A stretch of 64,000 bases of DNA from Macrosoma leucophasiata (taxonomy: Eukaryota; Arthropoda; Insecta; Lepidoptera; Hedylidae). The first letter of the stretch is position 1; each line of letters begins with the position of its first letter. Shown one piece after another: positions 11,101 through 21,150 of this stretch. The stretch is from positions 434,001 to 498,000 of the forward strand of contig JAWQUS010000002.1 in the NCBI GenBank assembly GCA_036365455.1, given 5' to 3'. The notes below the pieces were generated by a model that was not told the DNA's origin, did not search any database, and worked only from the letters and a program-made list of their open reading frames with translations. The position numbers and the translations under genes were made by a program.

Positions 11101-14100
11101 ATACCTTAGCTTCTTACTTAGCATCAATTTTTAACTTATATATTGATCAGGGAGTCTTTCCAGATTTATTAAAGTTTAGTAAAGGTGACAATAAAAACCC
11201 TAATAATTATAGACCGGTATCTATTCTGCCCGTTCTCAGTAAAGTGTTCGAAAAACTGATGCTTACTCAATTGCTGCAACATTTTAACACAAATAACATC
11301 TTACAGGAACAGCAATTTGGTTTTACAAAAGGACGTTGTACAACCGATGCCGGTGTTGCTTTATTAAAACATATTTTTGAAGCTTGGGAGGATTCACAAG
11401 ATTCTATAGGTATATTTTGCGACCTTTCAAAGGCGTTTGACTGCGTGGACCACAATACATCAATTGGCAAACTTGATCATTATGGACTTGAAAATAAAGC
11501 TCTTCAACTTGTTCAATCTTACCTTAAGGATCGAGAACAAGTAGTTCAAGTGAATGGAGTAAAATCTCAAGGTGCAAAGACAGGAATGGGTGTCCCACAG
11601 GGCTCAATATTAGGACCATTTCTGTTTTTAGTCTACGTTAATGATTTACTTCATTTGATGCCTAACAGTATGTCCAAAACAATTTTATTTGCAGACGATA
11701 CTTCAATAGTTTTTAAAATGAACAGACGAAATCCAGATTACGATACTGTAAATAAGATCATAGGAGAAGTACATAAATGGTTTACTGTCAATAATCTTGC
11801 ACTGAATAGTAAAAAAACCAAATGTATCCGTTTTACCCTCCCTAATGTAAAAAGTAAAGAAGGAGACATTTTTATAAACAATGACAAAATTCAATTTGTT
11901 GATGACGCTACCTTCTTGGGAATAACGCTTGACTCGAAGTTACAATGGGGGGGACCACATATTAGGCAGTTAGCGAAACGTCTGAGTGCCGCAGCTTATG
12001 CTGTTCGAAAAATTAGGCAATTAACTGATATAGACACTGCAAGACTTGTTTATTTTAGCTATTTTCACAGTGTCATGTCCTATGGTATTTTATTGTGGGG
12101 TCGAGCGGCTGACATACAATCAATTTTTGTATTACAGAAGAGGGCCATTAGAGCGATGTATAACTTACGTAGTCGTGATTCTTTGAAATAACTATTTTAA
12201 GAAATAAATATAATGACAGTCCCTTGCCAATACATCTATGAAAATATACTTTTCGCGAGAAAAAAATTACATCTGTTTGATAAAATCTCCGATAGGCATA
12301 GTTATAATACGAGGAATAAGAACAAGTTGTCTCTGCCAAGTTTTCGACTGACGAAAACTAATACATCTTTCCTAAAATATAGTGTAGAATTTTATAACAA
12401 GATCCCAGCCGGGATTGCTGAACTCACCGATGGTAAATTCAAAGCATTAATTAAACGCACTCTATGTAAAAAGGCTTACTATAAACTCGAGGACTATCTC
12501 AAGGATAGAAATGTTTGGCTAAATGCTGATCTAGCTCCACAAAGGTGTTAAATGTAATAATCAAAGTGTAATGTTGATATTATATTGTTAATTTTAAGCT
12601 TGTTTAAATTATGGAAAATTGTAAAAGTATGCCTAAGAGATATTTTTAAAAGAGCCGACTGAGTTTTTTCCAGCAAGTTTTTCTCAGATCATATTGGCCT
12701 TTGGAACTTTGCCGGTGAATGACAAAGAATGACTCTTTTTCTTTTCTTTTTACTCTTTGTTATCAGTTTGTAAAGGGGAAATGAGACATTCTACTGAGAT
12801 ACTTTTTTACATTAGTTTATGACATTTAGTTTTATCTTAGTGATATTCTTGACTTTACATATATTTTTTATCTTGTTTGACATGTATATCAATTGTTATT
12901 CACTTCAATTTACTTTGTTTGTTTTTGACGTGTTTTAAGAGGTGCCTGTCACCCTAAATGAATAAATGAGTTTCTGATTCTGATTCTGATTCATACAAAC
13001 ATCATTATCACTTCAACCGAAAGACGTCCACTGCTGGACGAGGATCCCCAAAGTAGTGCTGAGCATTGGGGAAGAATATTCCAGAATCGCAGCCAATATT
13101 GACGTCACAGTGACGATCCGGCGGAATGAGATTGGTAATATTTTACCGATTTTGCAATTTCAACTGTAAAGGGAGATTCTGTGTTCAAGGCCACTCCGTA
13201 ACCACTTATTTCAAACCATAACTGATGGCCTTAATTACATAAATGCGATGTCTCTTTTTTTTCTGATTCTTAAAAAGACAAAAAGATGTCATATTGTAGT
13301 CCCGGACATCATAAACTGTTTTATTTTATTTTTTGATAGTTGCCAACAAGCAGCAACATGCAGTTCACATGGCTAGTGACTGCAGCAGCCTATTAGACAT
13401 TTACACAAAAATCAAATATCAAGATGCAGAAGTTTTGTTTTGTCTCTGTGATAAAAATTACAGGACCATGGCGCCAAAGTTCTTCAATTATGATTCTGAT
13501 AGGCAATTCTACCACTAGTAGCTTCGGTAGCTTCTCTATTCATTGTTTCTTTAATTTCTTGAAAGGGGATAAATATCCCCTTGTCAAATGACATCAATAA
13601 CAATTATTATTATTCATGTGAATTTATACTGTTGGAAACATTACATTACAAATAGTAGGTATATGTAACAAATCATTCGGCGTAGCAATTCACGTTTAAA
13701 AATGACTTATAATATATTTTATCAGTTAGTCATGCATTCCATTCAAAACATATTTTATGTAAACAGAAAAATATTTCATATTCCACCACATCATGATTGT
13801 TCATCACTGATGTGTTTATAAAATTTTACTTTTAAACAGATTTTATCAATAACTCAATATATTGGAAAATCTGTTTTTTTAATGGCATTGCAGTTGGTGG
13901 GAAAGAAGTATAAAAATTTTAATTGCACTTACTTTTATGCACTATAGCCACTATACTTCTGTACTTGGGAACTAGTGGTGTTCTAAAATTGTTCTTGCAT
14001 AATAGTGTAGTGCTTTTGTACAGCTGTTGCAACATACCGGACTGGACACAGGACAATTTTTTTTTTTAATGCAGCGTTTTTTTTTGTTGTAGAAAAATTT

Positions 14101-16760
14101 GAATGGCAAACCCTTGATTTCCCGCAAAAGCATATGGCACAATTTCATTTATTTCCCTGATCTATTTATATTACAAATCACAAAATGAATAAGAAACTTA
14201 CTTTCATTAAACCTTCTACTGGAGGCTAGTTTTTCTTCTGCTTTCTCAGTCATCTTTTTGGGCAACCAGTACAAATGTGGCTTAGCTTTTGTCAATATGA
14301 AGTTGCTAAGATGCCGTTGGGATGCCTCCCACTTCTCAAACTCCTGGACTCTGCCCATCTTTGCTTCTAATGCCTTAATTTTCGATTTCTTCATTTCCCT
14401 CTCTGCAAATAATGTTTTTCTCTCTTTCTGTTCTCTTTCCTTTTCTAACCGCGCCTGCTCTTCTATTTTTCTTTCTACCTGAGCTCTTTTGTCTTCCTGT
14501 TGAAATATATAAATAGTGGTAAGGTAAGTGTAGTAGTAGTAATAAGGTAGTGTTTTTTGTGTTATGAAATGACAAATAAGCATACAATAAGTAAGTAATA
14601 CTGTAGCTTTTGTCAATATGGAGGCCTATATTCAGCAGTGGACGTCTTATGGCTGATATGATGATGATGACTGTAGCTTATCAACATGAAACCAGAGATG
14701 TGTTGCTACTCCTAGGGACAAACATTCAATCAAAATGGCCCACTTGGTAGCACTGCACTACTGCTACATCAGGGATTCTGAGTTGTATACCCAGTTTGAC
14801 TTGACAAAGAATGCCCAACACATTTTTTCTCATTGAGTAGTTTTTTGGTGAAACCCTCCTAGTTTGTAAATATGCCTTATGAATGATAATGATAAGTGAT
14901 ATTGTTCTTTTTTTAATGTAATGAAAGTGGCAAACAAGAATGCTATTCACGCTGATGTTACTCAAGTGATACAGCCAACCTATAGACACCCAGACAAAGA
15001 CCAGAGGTCAAAATACAGATGTGCCACCCCTGAGACCCTAGTTGTTATGTCTCTGTGATAGTTATTACAAGGTCATACATTACCATCTAATTAGAACATG
15101 ATAGTGATGAACACTATCATTTGGCGGCAGATAGATTAGGTAATGCGGTGACCTATGCCCTCGTGCTCCTACACTGGAACTCTACCACCAGTAAAAACTG
15201 TCTAACAAAACTGGTATGATTCTATATTTACTTTAGTCTGCAGAACAATCTCTTCCTGCTTGAATTTCTGAAGTGTTCCGAGCAAAGATCCAAAGATCCT
15301 TCGATTGCGTTTCCTGGCCTGCTCATCGTCGCCTTGCGCGCGTAGGATGGCCGCTCGCGTCGGCAGCTCCCGAGACACGGCTGAAGGCACTTTGGCTCTT
15401 TTGGTCCCCGGACCATCATCTTCGTCGTCACTGCCATGTACCCGAGCCGATAATCTACAAGTTTCAGAGAATTAATTGAATTTACATAAAATAAATAATT
15501 AATTTTTCAACTTTACAAAGTTAAAATTGAATGCCATTGCATTTGTAATTAATGCCACAACTTAGGTCTCAAGTGTGGTAATGTATCTGCACTTTGGTTT
15601 TGACTAGCTATAAGCTGTAGTATTCACTTTTCATGAATATTAACTGTATGATTGTTTATCATCACTGTATGATTTGTTTAGCACCATTACATAAAAAAAG
15701 AAGTGTACAATTCATACGAAGTCATGGATAAAAAGCGCGAAGTTGATTAATTTGCTGTGTTAAGTCACTTTAAGCTAGTTATGGGAAACCAATGGTATTG
15801 CAGACACACAATACTATATTTTGGACATAAATAACATCTTTTGACCCAAATATATTTTATTTCAAATTTCCATCCATCCGTCAGTGCTGTGGTTTTACTG
15901 TATAAGCAATACAGACAGACAGACAGACAGATATAATACTTTTAGGGATGCCAATCCCCATATACCTATTTAATCTAAGCACAAACCTAGCCGACTATAG
16001 GTAACCCATTTTTGGCCACTTTGGCTTTTTAGTAATCTAAAAGTCCCAATGTCTTGACATTCTTGAGGTCAAAGTAATCGGATACTTAAATACTTATGAA
16101 ACCATGTTCCATACTTGATGGCAGTCAGGCAACAATTATACAACCAGGGTCAGAGACCATTTAGTGGCAGGTAGATTAGTAATGTGGTGGCACAAAAACC
16201 CTTGAGTGAGCCTCCACTGTTGCTATGACACTGTTACAACTGTTACAAGAAGATTATTATTGTATATGCATGTAGAAAGAAAATGATAACAAAATTGTTT
16301 ATACCTATGATATAACACATTTTGTTTGACAACTGAGAGACCAACATGTTCCTTGTATTACATACAGGCTTGTGGTGGTGTGCGTAGCATAAATGAAACA
16401 ATTATATGAGTAGTATGTGTACCTGCTAAAGACCGTCTTGGTCTCCGGTTTGCGTTTACCAAACTGTTCATCGTTCTTGTAATTATTGCCGGTGTCCGTG
16501 TACGAACGACCGCCGTGCTTATGTGCTCTCGCATATTCTCCAACCGGGTTGAATCTGCAATAAGGCAAAAGTAATCAAAAAACCATTTGAGTACAAAACT
16601 CAGGGTCAAATGTTAAACTTACTAACCTCTCATTAGGGGGAGCCCGACCTGTTATTTGTATAATTTTCTTGATACTTTCATCTATTTTAAACAAGCTACT
16701 CTTCTCATTTTCTAGCTGAGTACGTAATGAACTAAACGATAGCGCAATTTCAGTCCCCAT
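1989..16760 (-). CDS. Pnn: Pinin orthologue, six coding exons (424 aa)
   Basis: Pinin is a nuclear protein of the exon junction/ASAP-PSAP and spliceosomal machinery. The CDS joins 16760-16627, 16554-16423, 15454-15232, 14496-14202, 7133-6804 and 2149-1989. All five introns are GT-AG and phases match at every junction, giving 1275 nt. Residues 1-44 resemble the pinin N-terminal helix and GR.PNER motif. An acidic SDDEDD stretch is near residue 97. The diagnostic RNRRIFGSLLGTLQKFKQEE begins near residue 138. A long charged coiled coil (164-232) leads to KPHLYWLP (235-242), like human KPHLFYIP. The C-terminus is His/Pro-rich, then acidic, with no RS domain visible. Exon-intron structure is my reconstruction by eye; the domain match is strong. 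Introns 4 and 5 are 7.1 and 4.7 kb and full of transposons. Confidence 0.93.
2644..2783 (+). repeat. Left TIR of the MULE with 16-bp tandem subrepeats
   Basis: After about 55 bp of unique end sequence come about five units close to tcattttcgcagaaag. The right TIR carries the same array with about seven units, in opposite orientation. Confidence 0.8.
3095..4459 (+). pseudogene. FLYWCH zinc finger plus MULE transposase, one in-frame TGA
   Basis: A single 455-codon frame is interrupted only by TGA at 3434-3436. The N-terminal part (residues about 8-70) has the FLYWCH pattern: a Gly-rich start, FIFNKHK, WRC, a spaced Cys and HTC. The second part is a MULE transposase. It has an Asp in ADGTFYAAPAPFYQLY (Asp about residue 190), FDYELAQMNAV about 70 residues later, and NALEGWHHRFN near the C-terminus carrying the likely Glu. 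The enzyme would cut and paste its own element in the nucleus. One stop codon and no other damage imply a fairly young copy or a readthrough design; the former is simpler. No SWIM finger is visible after the catalytic domain. Confidence 0.8.
4755..6303 (-). mobile_element. Non-autonomous Helitron-like element inside the MULE
   Basis: On the minus strand it starts TCTAAACTAATATTATAAAG at 6303 and ends CAGCTAG at 4755, followed by T. The flanking A and T fit Helitron insertion between A and T. The 5' part contains gtttgtttgtttg and the phrase actggaccgattttaaaaattc, which I recognise from lepidopteran Helitrons. It has no Rep/helicase ORF. Its middle (5090-5640) is a GC-rich block with a small palindrome near 5414-5449, and 5750-5920 has another GC-rich block; both could be captured or inserted sequence. 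I do not recognise them. Confidence 0.62.
6383..6552 (-). repeat. Right TIR of the MULE with 16-bp tandem subrepeats
   Basis: Reverse complement of 2644-2783, with a longer internal array (gactttctgcgaaagt-like units). The short open frames predicted here are by-products of the 16-bp periodicity. Confidence 0.8.
6804..7133 (-). CDS. Pnn: Pinin exon 5 (PHQ-repeat region)
   Basis: The exon continues the helix with CMQKKRDELQEELQRIEQR, then a Pro/His/Gln-rich segment (about residues 300-331) with repeated PHQ, then an acidic Lys/Glu/Asp tail. Acceptor ATTGCAG| and donor AAAG|GTGAGG fit phase 1 on both sides. The PHQ units are encoded by a GC-rich 9-nt tandem repeat unlike the neighbouring sequence. 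The acceptor lies about 25 bp from a LINE 3' fragment. This exon is divergent in pinin, so its assignment rests on frame and on the helix continuing from exon 4. Confidence 0.78.
7155..7345 (+). mobile_element. 3'-end fragment of the 54.7-57.4 kb LINE family
   Basis: Matches 57270-57445 almost word for word (aataggtcga, gtcttaggaatcggcgtgca, ggcgcgaagatacat). It is truncated at its 5' side next to pinin exon 5. No coding capacity remains. Confidence 0.82.
7413..7771 (+). repeat. SINE A copy with duplicated head and tail
   Basis: SINE A is the commonest repeat of the window: about 290 bp, starting ctggtggtagagctccagt, ending attacat plus poly(A). Here the first about 20 bp occur twice (7413 and 7435), and the last about 35 bp with their A-run occur twice (ending 7728 and 7771). 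It abuts the decayed LINE at 7775. Confidence 0.8.
7775..8386 (+). pseudogene. LINE ORF1 remnant (coiled coil, SGNH-like tail)
   Basis: Two frames carry the remnant. The first, to 8060, is helical (LLQKELEIKSIFVKYEAAQ, AGELVDLVTYNAERYES). The second, 8090-8386, contains STMLFCDKLGSGF and later SNTSVIILFGNSLGLKK, a spacing reminiscent of SGNH-hydrolase-like domains in some LINE ORF1 proteins. A frameshift separates them near 8060-8090. The SGNH reading is tentative because a clear GDS motif is absent. Confidence 0.5.
8786..9083 (+). repeat. SINE A, near full length, inside the LINE
   Basis: Begins actggtggtagagctcc and ends attacat... with a run of A to 9083. It separates LINE ORF1 from ORF2, so it inserted after the LINE. 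Confidence 0.88.
9689..12551 (+). pseudogene. LINE ORF2: endonuclease and reverse transcriptase, broken
   Basis: The reading jumps frames three times (near 9900, 10230 and 10660), and two TAA stops lie at about 12189-12200. Endonuclease parts include FHQNIQGFPSK, CLSEHWLKE, VYRPPN, VCGDFNNN and SDHSGQ. Reverse-transcriptase motifs are FCDLSKAFDCVDH, GVPQGSILGPFLF and FADDTSIVF. The C-terminal segment (YNTRNKNKLSLPSF..., FYNKIP) is typical of insect CR1/Jockey elements. A frame at 9363-9623 just upstream may belong to ORF1 or to a linker. The copy cannot encode a working protein. Confidence 0.86.
13000..13075 (-). mobile_element. RTE 3'-tail fragment
   Basis: Contains gaaagacgtccactgctgga preceded by atcatta, the reverse complement of the RTE 3' tail seen at 43173. 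Diverged and short. Confidence 0.55.
13076..14150. other. Pinin intron 4, no further feature
   Basis: AT-rich intron sequence with homopolymer T runs. The short frame at 13333-13518 has no recognisable domain. Confidence 0.5.
14202..14496 (-). CDS. Pnn: Pinin exon 4 (coiled coil and KPHLYWLP)
   Basis: Acceptor TTTCAACAG| and donor AAA|GTAAGT bound 295 nt. The first 65 residues are a highly charged coiled coil (EDKRAQVERKIEEQARLEKE...), followed by ILTKAKPHLYWLPKKM, the end of the conserved pinin core. It leaves in phase 1. Confidence 0.92.
14619..14668 (+). mobile_element. RTE 3'-tail fragment in pinin intron 3
   Basis: ggcctatattcagcagtgga... then atgatgatga, the same terminal sequence as the RTE at 43173-46333, in plus orientation. 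Confidence 0.7.
14908..15195 (-). repeat. SINE A in pinin intron 3
   Basis: Poly(T) at 14908 through gaactctaccaccagt at 15191, the reverse complement of SINE A. It has several internal differences and small deletions, so it is older than the 35 and 39 kb copies. Same orientation as pinin transcription. Confidence 0.82.
15232..15454 (-). CDS. Pnn: Pinin exon 3 (signature RNRRIFG)
   Basis: Acceptor CTTGTAG| and donor AAA|GTAAAT bound 223 nt, entering in phase 2 and leaving in phase 0. It carries the acidic SDDEDD stretch and the most conserved pinin block, ARKRNRRIFGSLLGTLQKF. This block is the main basis for naming the gene. Confidence 0.93.
15541..15702 (+). repeat. SINE A 3' fragment, diverged
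   Basis: Recognisable by cttaggtctcaagtgtggtaatg and the tail caccattacataaaaaaag. The 5' half is missing. Confidence 0.55.
16125..16225 (-). repeat. Very diverged SINE A fragment
   Basis: Only atttagtggcaggtagattagtaatgtgg-type words remain, in the order expected for a minus-strand copy. Weak. Confidence 0.35.
16423..16554 (-). CDS. Pnn: Pinin exon 2
   Basis: Acceptor TTGCAG| and donor AG|GTACAC bound 132 nt that read in phase 2 at both ends. The product, starting FNPVGEYARAHKHGG, is polar and Gly/Lys/Arg-rich. Intron 1 upstream is only 72 bp, which supports the pairing with exon 1. Confidence 0.82.
16627..16760 (-). CDS. Pnn: Pinin exon 1 (start codon, residues 1-44)
   Basis: The ATG at 16760 opens MGTEIALSFSSLRTQL, followed by a helical segment and ITGRAPPNER, matching the pinin N-terminal region. 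The donor AG|GTTAG at 16626-16625 leaves phase 2. An alternative GTAAGT a few bases downstream looks like a stronger donor but would break the frame into exon 2. Confidence 0.85.
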
Positions 16761-17550
16761 TCTACTAAAATTATTGCAATTTAACTAGAATAATTAAAAT
16801 TAACATTTGTTTGTATCACAAGTTTCCACCACAGACAATTTTTTTGACTTCACTTGATTGATTTGTTGATTTTGATTCAATCAATCAAATTCTAATTCAT
16901 TCACTCAATTCGTTCAATACATAGTAAATTGTTCTATGTGCCACCAGAGACAAAAAAGTATTGCATGACGAAAATGTAACCTGCTACTGCCATAGATTAT
17001 ACACTAATACTGACCTACTGCTACCCAACATTTTACACGTGTCTCACAAAGGTATGAAAAAATATAGATAATGTCCTATCAACTCCTACAATCCTATTTC
17101 ATTACTAACAAATAGATTAATTTTATTATTGGTACTTAAATACCTATATTGGATTAGAATAATGGAGTTAAATCTTAAGGTCCCATCCCTATCACTTTCA
17201 TTCATACTATTTCATACACACACTTTTGTTCGTTCATAATAAACAACACATTTGTTTTTACTTTTACTATTTTTATAGAAAATATGTTTAAAAACGTACC
17301 TATATGAAAAACATACATAACTTAAACTAACCTAATTTCTTTATTTACTTTTTCTTCACTTGCAAGCTTTGATTATATACACGTCTAGATGGAGCATTTG
17401 AGTTCCTAAGCGTCCAAAAAAATATCAGTTAACTGTTAGCTGATATCTTCGTTTCGCTCCCTCAGTAGCGACACCGTCATTGTCTTACTGACAAATTTCA
17501 AGTGAATAAAGTTTCGAAAGCTTTCGAGATTTAAATACCTTAGCGTACCT
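16761..17550 (-). promoter_or_regulatory. Pinin upstream region
   Basis: Sequence 5' of the pinin ATG. No TATA box is clear at a typical distance. The region is AT-rich with repeated aatcaatcaa/gattgatttg words at 16855-16915. The transcription start cannot be placed from sequence alone. Confidence 0.3.
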
Positions 17551-18340
17551 ATGTCGTCCTATATCCACAGACCAACAACAAACAACCAAGATAGGCCTAA
17601 TATGCCTATCTCAAAACACTCAAAACAAGTGTTCGTGACAGTTCGTCGATTGTCGATACGATTGCGACGACACGACAACATTAGTTCTATTTACGTACGA
17701 AAGAGGCGCTGTACTGGTTTCCATACTAATTGGTCTCGATGACGATACGTTATGAATACTTTGTCGCAATTTTTTCGTGCTTGGGCTACATTAAGTACCT
17801 ACTTAGGTACGTAAGTACTTAATATTTTAAATGCTTTAGTCACTAAAGCAATTAAAATAATTAGCGCCGCAGTGGAAGTTGAGCTAGCACAGAAGCCACA
17901 GAACAATATACTGAGTCAGTCAGTAGGCCATTTCAGTATGTATTATAGTACTGTGGTAGGCCATGCGCGCTTCTCAAATACTCTGCTGCGTGATGTAATA
18001 TTTCATGCTATTCAATCACAGATGACGCTAGTGACTCTTGTTATTAGTTTAGTCTTAACTACTTGACAATAGATGTCACTAAAAGGTAATTTTATTAGAA
18101 CTCAAAATTATATTCATTGTAGGTACATATTTATACAGTTCCTAGGCCAATACATCTTAGACCACGAGAACGACAAACCATGAACATTTCTACCTCTACT
18201 TAGTATGGAAAATAATCATCACATAGCGCTCGTTTTTTACTAGCTCAATATCTATAAACCTCTGTAATTTAATATGATTTAAATTAATAAATACCAATAC
18301 ATGGTCTAATCGTTAAGTGTGCGCAGGCGGTTCCGTAATT
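17551..18340. other. Intergenic, no gene seen
   Basis: Two frames of 60-odd codons occur on the plus strand without recognisable domains. Palindromic GTACCTACTTAGGTAC-type words, frequent in Lepidoptera, occur near 17797-17820. Confidence 0.4.
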
Positions 18341-18347
18341 ATTACAA

Positions 18348-18697
18348 GTATCAAAAAACTTTAAACTGATATCGTAAGTACTTTCGGTAGGTACCTACCC
18401 AATGAGTAAAATGACAGTAATAACTTTTAAAAGATTAAACGAGAAATTTCCAAAAAAATACATTATCTATACACTCTTAAACATTTTATTTCTTAGTAAG
18501 TACATTTGCGGAGTAATTGAAGCCGTACACGATTCTATAACTATGAACCTAAAACCTTTCTACTATCTCAAACTAAATGTATGGGAGTGTTTAATGTCAA
18601 ATTTTTCATATTTCTCGATTTATTTAAAAAAAGTTATTATTGCCATATTATTCATTAGGTAAAGTACTTTCGATATCAATTTAAAGTTTTTTGATAC
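18348..18697. mobile_element. 350-bp element with about 30-bp inverted ends
   Basis: The left end gtatcaaaaaactttaaac... (18348) and the right end ...tttaaagttttttgatac (to 18697) are inverted repeats through the inner words gatatcg and aagtacttt, with few mismatches. No target duplication is obvious. An 86-codon frame (18402-18662, plus) fills most of the interior. It has no known domain. Confidence 0.6.
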
Positions 18698-18971
18698 ATC
18701 ACCTGTACACCTGTACACACATAACGATTACACCCTTTATACCTACAATAGATATTCAATTATTTATAAAACACCGACATTCATCATCATTTCTACCTCA
18801 ATCTATACTTACAAAGTTAATAGATAGGACACACCTACCAGGTTGAAAAGAATAATCTAATTTCTACAAACCAAAAAGAGATTTTAAAGGGTTCCATCTT
18901 CCAATCCAACCACCTCACTGACTGCTATTTCATTTTACACATAATCTTAGACTACTAAGACATAGTTAGAC

Positions 18972-19115
18972 TTCAGAACTTTGATCTTGACGAATAAGTT
19001 TTTATTTTCCTTCATTTATCATCATTGAAGGAATTGAAAATTTTTGAGATAATGATATTTTAACTAAGTACCTACTTTAAATACTAATTTTAATTTACTA
19101 CCTATTAATAATATA
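18972..19115 (+). mobile_element. LINE 3' UTR copy, left part (split by mariner)
   Basis: Matches the reverse complement of 61620-61755 (tgatcttgacgaataa, atcatcattgaaggaattga). It resumes at 20397 after the mariner. Confidence 0.72.
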
Positions 19116-20396
19116 AGGTTGGGGAAAAAGTTTCTTCGCATTTTTTAAGATAATTCAAAACATTTTTTAATATAGTTTATTTAAATTTAACTAAAGTATG
19201 TATGTACCATTTTGTTCGATAACCTTTTGCCATCTTGTAGGTAGCGACATGATTCCATTGCTATAAAAAATTTTGGGACTTCTCATCAAAATACCGCGAC
19301 AAGTGGATTTGGCAGTCCTCTCGTGATGTTAACCTAACATTGCATAAAGAATTCTGAAGAGACCGAAATAGGTGGAAATCTGAAGGTGCAAGGTCAGGAC
19401 TATACGGCGGATGCATGAACACCTCCCAGCCAAACTCTCTTAATTTTTGCTGAGTGGCTATAGATGTGTGAGGTCTAGCGTTATCATGTTGAAATGCCAC
19501 ACCCCTTCTGTTGATCAATTCCGGCCGCTTTCTCTCAACTTCTTGCTTTAATCTCATCAGTTGTTCGCAGTAGAGTTCAGAATCGATAGTCCTGCCTGGT
19601 GGTAATAGCTCATAATGAATAATGCCCTTCAAATCCCACCACACACACAACATCACCTTATTGCGAGTCAACCCGGGTTTCGCCACAGTCTGTGAAGCCT
19701 GACCGGCCTTTGACCACGACCTTTTTCGCACGTCCTTGTCGTACGTGATCCACTTTTCATCACCAGTTATCAGCTTCTTCAAAAATGATTCGGTTTCACG
19801 ACATTGTAATAAAGAATCACAAATGAGTACACGGTTCATTAGGTTTCTTTCAGTGAGCTCGTGAGGTACCCAAATATCGAGCTTTTTTTGTATCCAGCTT
19901 TTTTCAAATGCGCCAAAACTGTTTTGTGATCAATTCTCAGTTCTTCAGCTACGTCGTAACTACTGATATGTCGACCTTGCTCCACTTTTTCAAAAATGGC
20001 ATCCATTTTATCCGTAATAGGGCGACCAAAGCGAGGTGCATCTTTGACATCAAAATTTCCGGATTGAAAACGCTTAAACCAAATTTGTGCTACTCTCACA
20101 GACACTGCACTAGGTCCATAAACATCGCAAATTTTTTTCGCGGCTTGCATTGCATTTTTACCTTTTTTGTAGTAAAATTTTTAAATGTATCGAATTTCTT
20201 CATTAGATTCACTCATCTTGACAGTACGAAAAACAAATGAAAATCACACATTTGCCTAATTTGAATTTGGAATTATGTTCTTTAAAATTTTAACTTTCAA
20301 TGATACCAAAACCAGCAAGATACAAATACTACAGCCAAAGAGATTTTATTACAAGTTCATACATACTATAATGCGTAAAGACTTTTTCCCCAACCT
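19116..20396 (-). mobile_element. mariner element, 1.28 kb, decayed
   Basis: Ends aggttggggaaaaagt (19116-19131) and its inverse at 20381-20396 are terminal inverted repeats. TA dinucleotides at both junctions fit mariner target duplication. It sits inside a LINE 3' UTR copy whose two halves flank it (18972-19115 and 20397-20515). It encodes a broken transposase on the minus strand. Confidence 0.88.
19261..20216 (-). pseudogene. mariner transposase (D,D34D), broken
   Basis: Starts MSESNEEIRYI at 20216, meets TAA around 20181-20183, continues through the helix-turn-helix region (IWFKRFQSGNFDVKD, DHKTVLAHLKKAGYKK) and shifts frame near 19890. It then reads the catalytic half: ITGDEKWITYD, FQHDNARPHTS and PPYSPDLAPSDFHLF. 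Exactly 34 residues lie between the second and third Asp, the mariner D,D34D signature. One stop and one frameshift make this copy inactive. Confidence 0.9.
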
Positions 20397-20515
20397 ATTA
20401 TATATGTTTTTACTTTAACCTTATGTTATGGTTATTCACTCTAGCTAGGTAATTTATGATTTCTTGACATTTTGAAAGTATCTGTAAAGATATATTCGAA
20501 ATAAAAATATTATCT
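20397..20515 (+). mobile_element. LINE 3' UTR copy, right part
   Basis: ggttattcactctagctagg through aaataaaaatattat matches the reverse complement of 61505-61620, the end of the minus-strand LINE. It continues the copy interrupted by mariner. Confidence 0.72.
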
Positions 20516-20880
20516 TTCTTTCAAGAATCCGACAACAGAGAGGACGTCTGTTTAACTGTCAATCTATTGATAAAAATCAGCAAGTAAAACAAAAACTACA
20601 TTAACGGAAGCATTAAACCCATCATCGTGTTAAACGCAAACGTATATCTATCTGTAATGAACATAGTGAGGACTTTGACAAAGTGATGAGGTGTAAATCA
20701 GTCAGTCCACGATGGCACGATGGCACGGCCGCGGTCGGTGACAGGTGCGCGCGCGTGAAATGATACATTGATGCATTGGATATCAGCGGATGGATAAAAA
20801 CACCAATGGCCCACATAATTGTGTGTCCACTTGCTAAGTATTTTGGTGGACGAATAGTTGTAGTCATAGAGTTATATTGT
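20516..20880. other. Intergenic, no feature seen
   Basis: Short GC-rich patch at 20700-20760 (cggccgcggtcggtgacagg). No frame or repeat recognised. Confidence 0.4.
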
Positions 20881-20883
20881 GAC

Positions 20884-21150
20884 GACCCTGTTAGTCCAGC
20901 GGTGTGAGACGACCGTTTGATTCGAAGGGTCGCGGGTTCGATCCCCGCATCGAGACGAATATTTGCACAACAGATTTTAGTTGACATTGTACAACGGCAT
21001 CCACGACATAGGTTTATAGGTTAAACTTCTAGGCGACAGGAATAGGCCCAATTGGGCTTGTAGGTACTTTGACAGATAGGAAAGGCTGCATATGGCTACT
21101 CCCCACCGGTCCGCCGCGGCCGGTGGCCCGTGTTGCTCTATGGGTTTATA
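20884..21150 (+). repeat. tRNA-derived SINE (family B)
   Basis: The head gttagtccagcggtgtgaga... through gggttcgatccccgc contains a B-box-like GGTTCGATCCC. It is followed by a body with gcgacagg, tactttgacaga and ggtggcccgtgttgctctatg. Body fragments recur at 23975-24110 and 24236-24305. The head does not fold as a complete tRNA with a usable anticodon arm, so this is a SINE and not a tRNA gene. Confidence 0.7.

Larger units (their letters stand above)
7775..12992 (+). mobile_element. Decayed CR1/Jockey-type LINE, antisense in pinin intron 4
   Basis: A broken ORF1 (7775-8386), a SINE A insertion (8786-9083), a broken ORF2 (9689-12551) and a 3' UTR ending in ttctgattctgattc repeats (to 12992) lie in order. 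A 5'-truncated copy of the same 3' end is at 37605-37838, which defines the 3' terminus independently. It is inserted opposite to pinin transcription. Confidence 0.85.

Noticed and set aside
16575..16626. Extending pinin exon 1 to use the stronger GTAAGT donor a few bases downstream
   Set aside because: It would break the frame into exon 2, whereas AG|GTTAG gives a continuous conserved reading.
20884..20960. Possible tRNA gene with GGTTCGATCCC B box
   Set aside because: No complete cloverleaf, and the same head recurs at 40.3 kb and 59.6 kb joined to SINE bodies.
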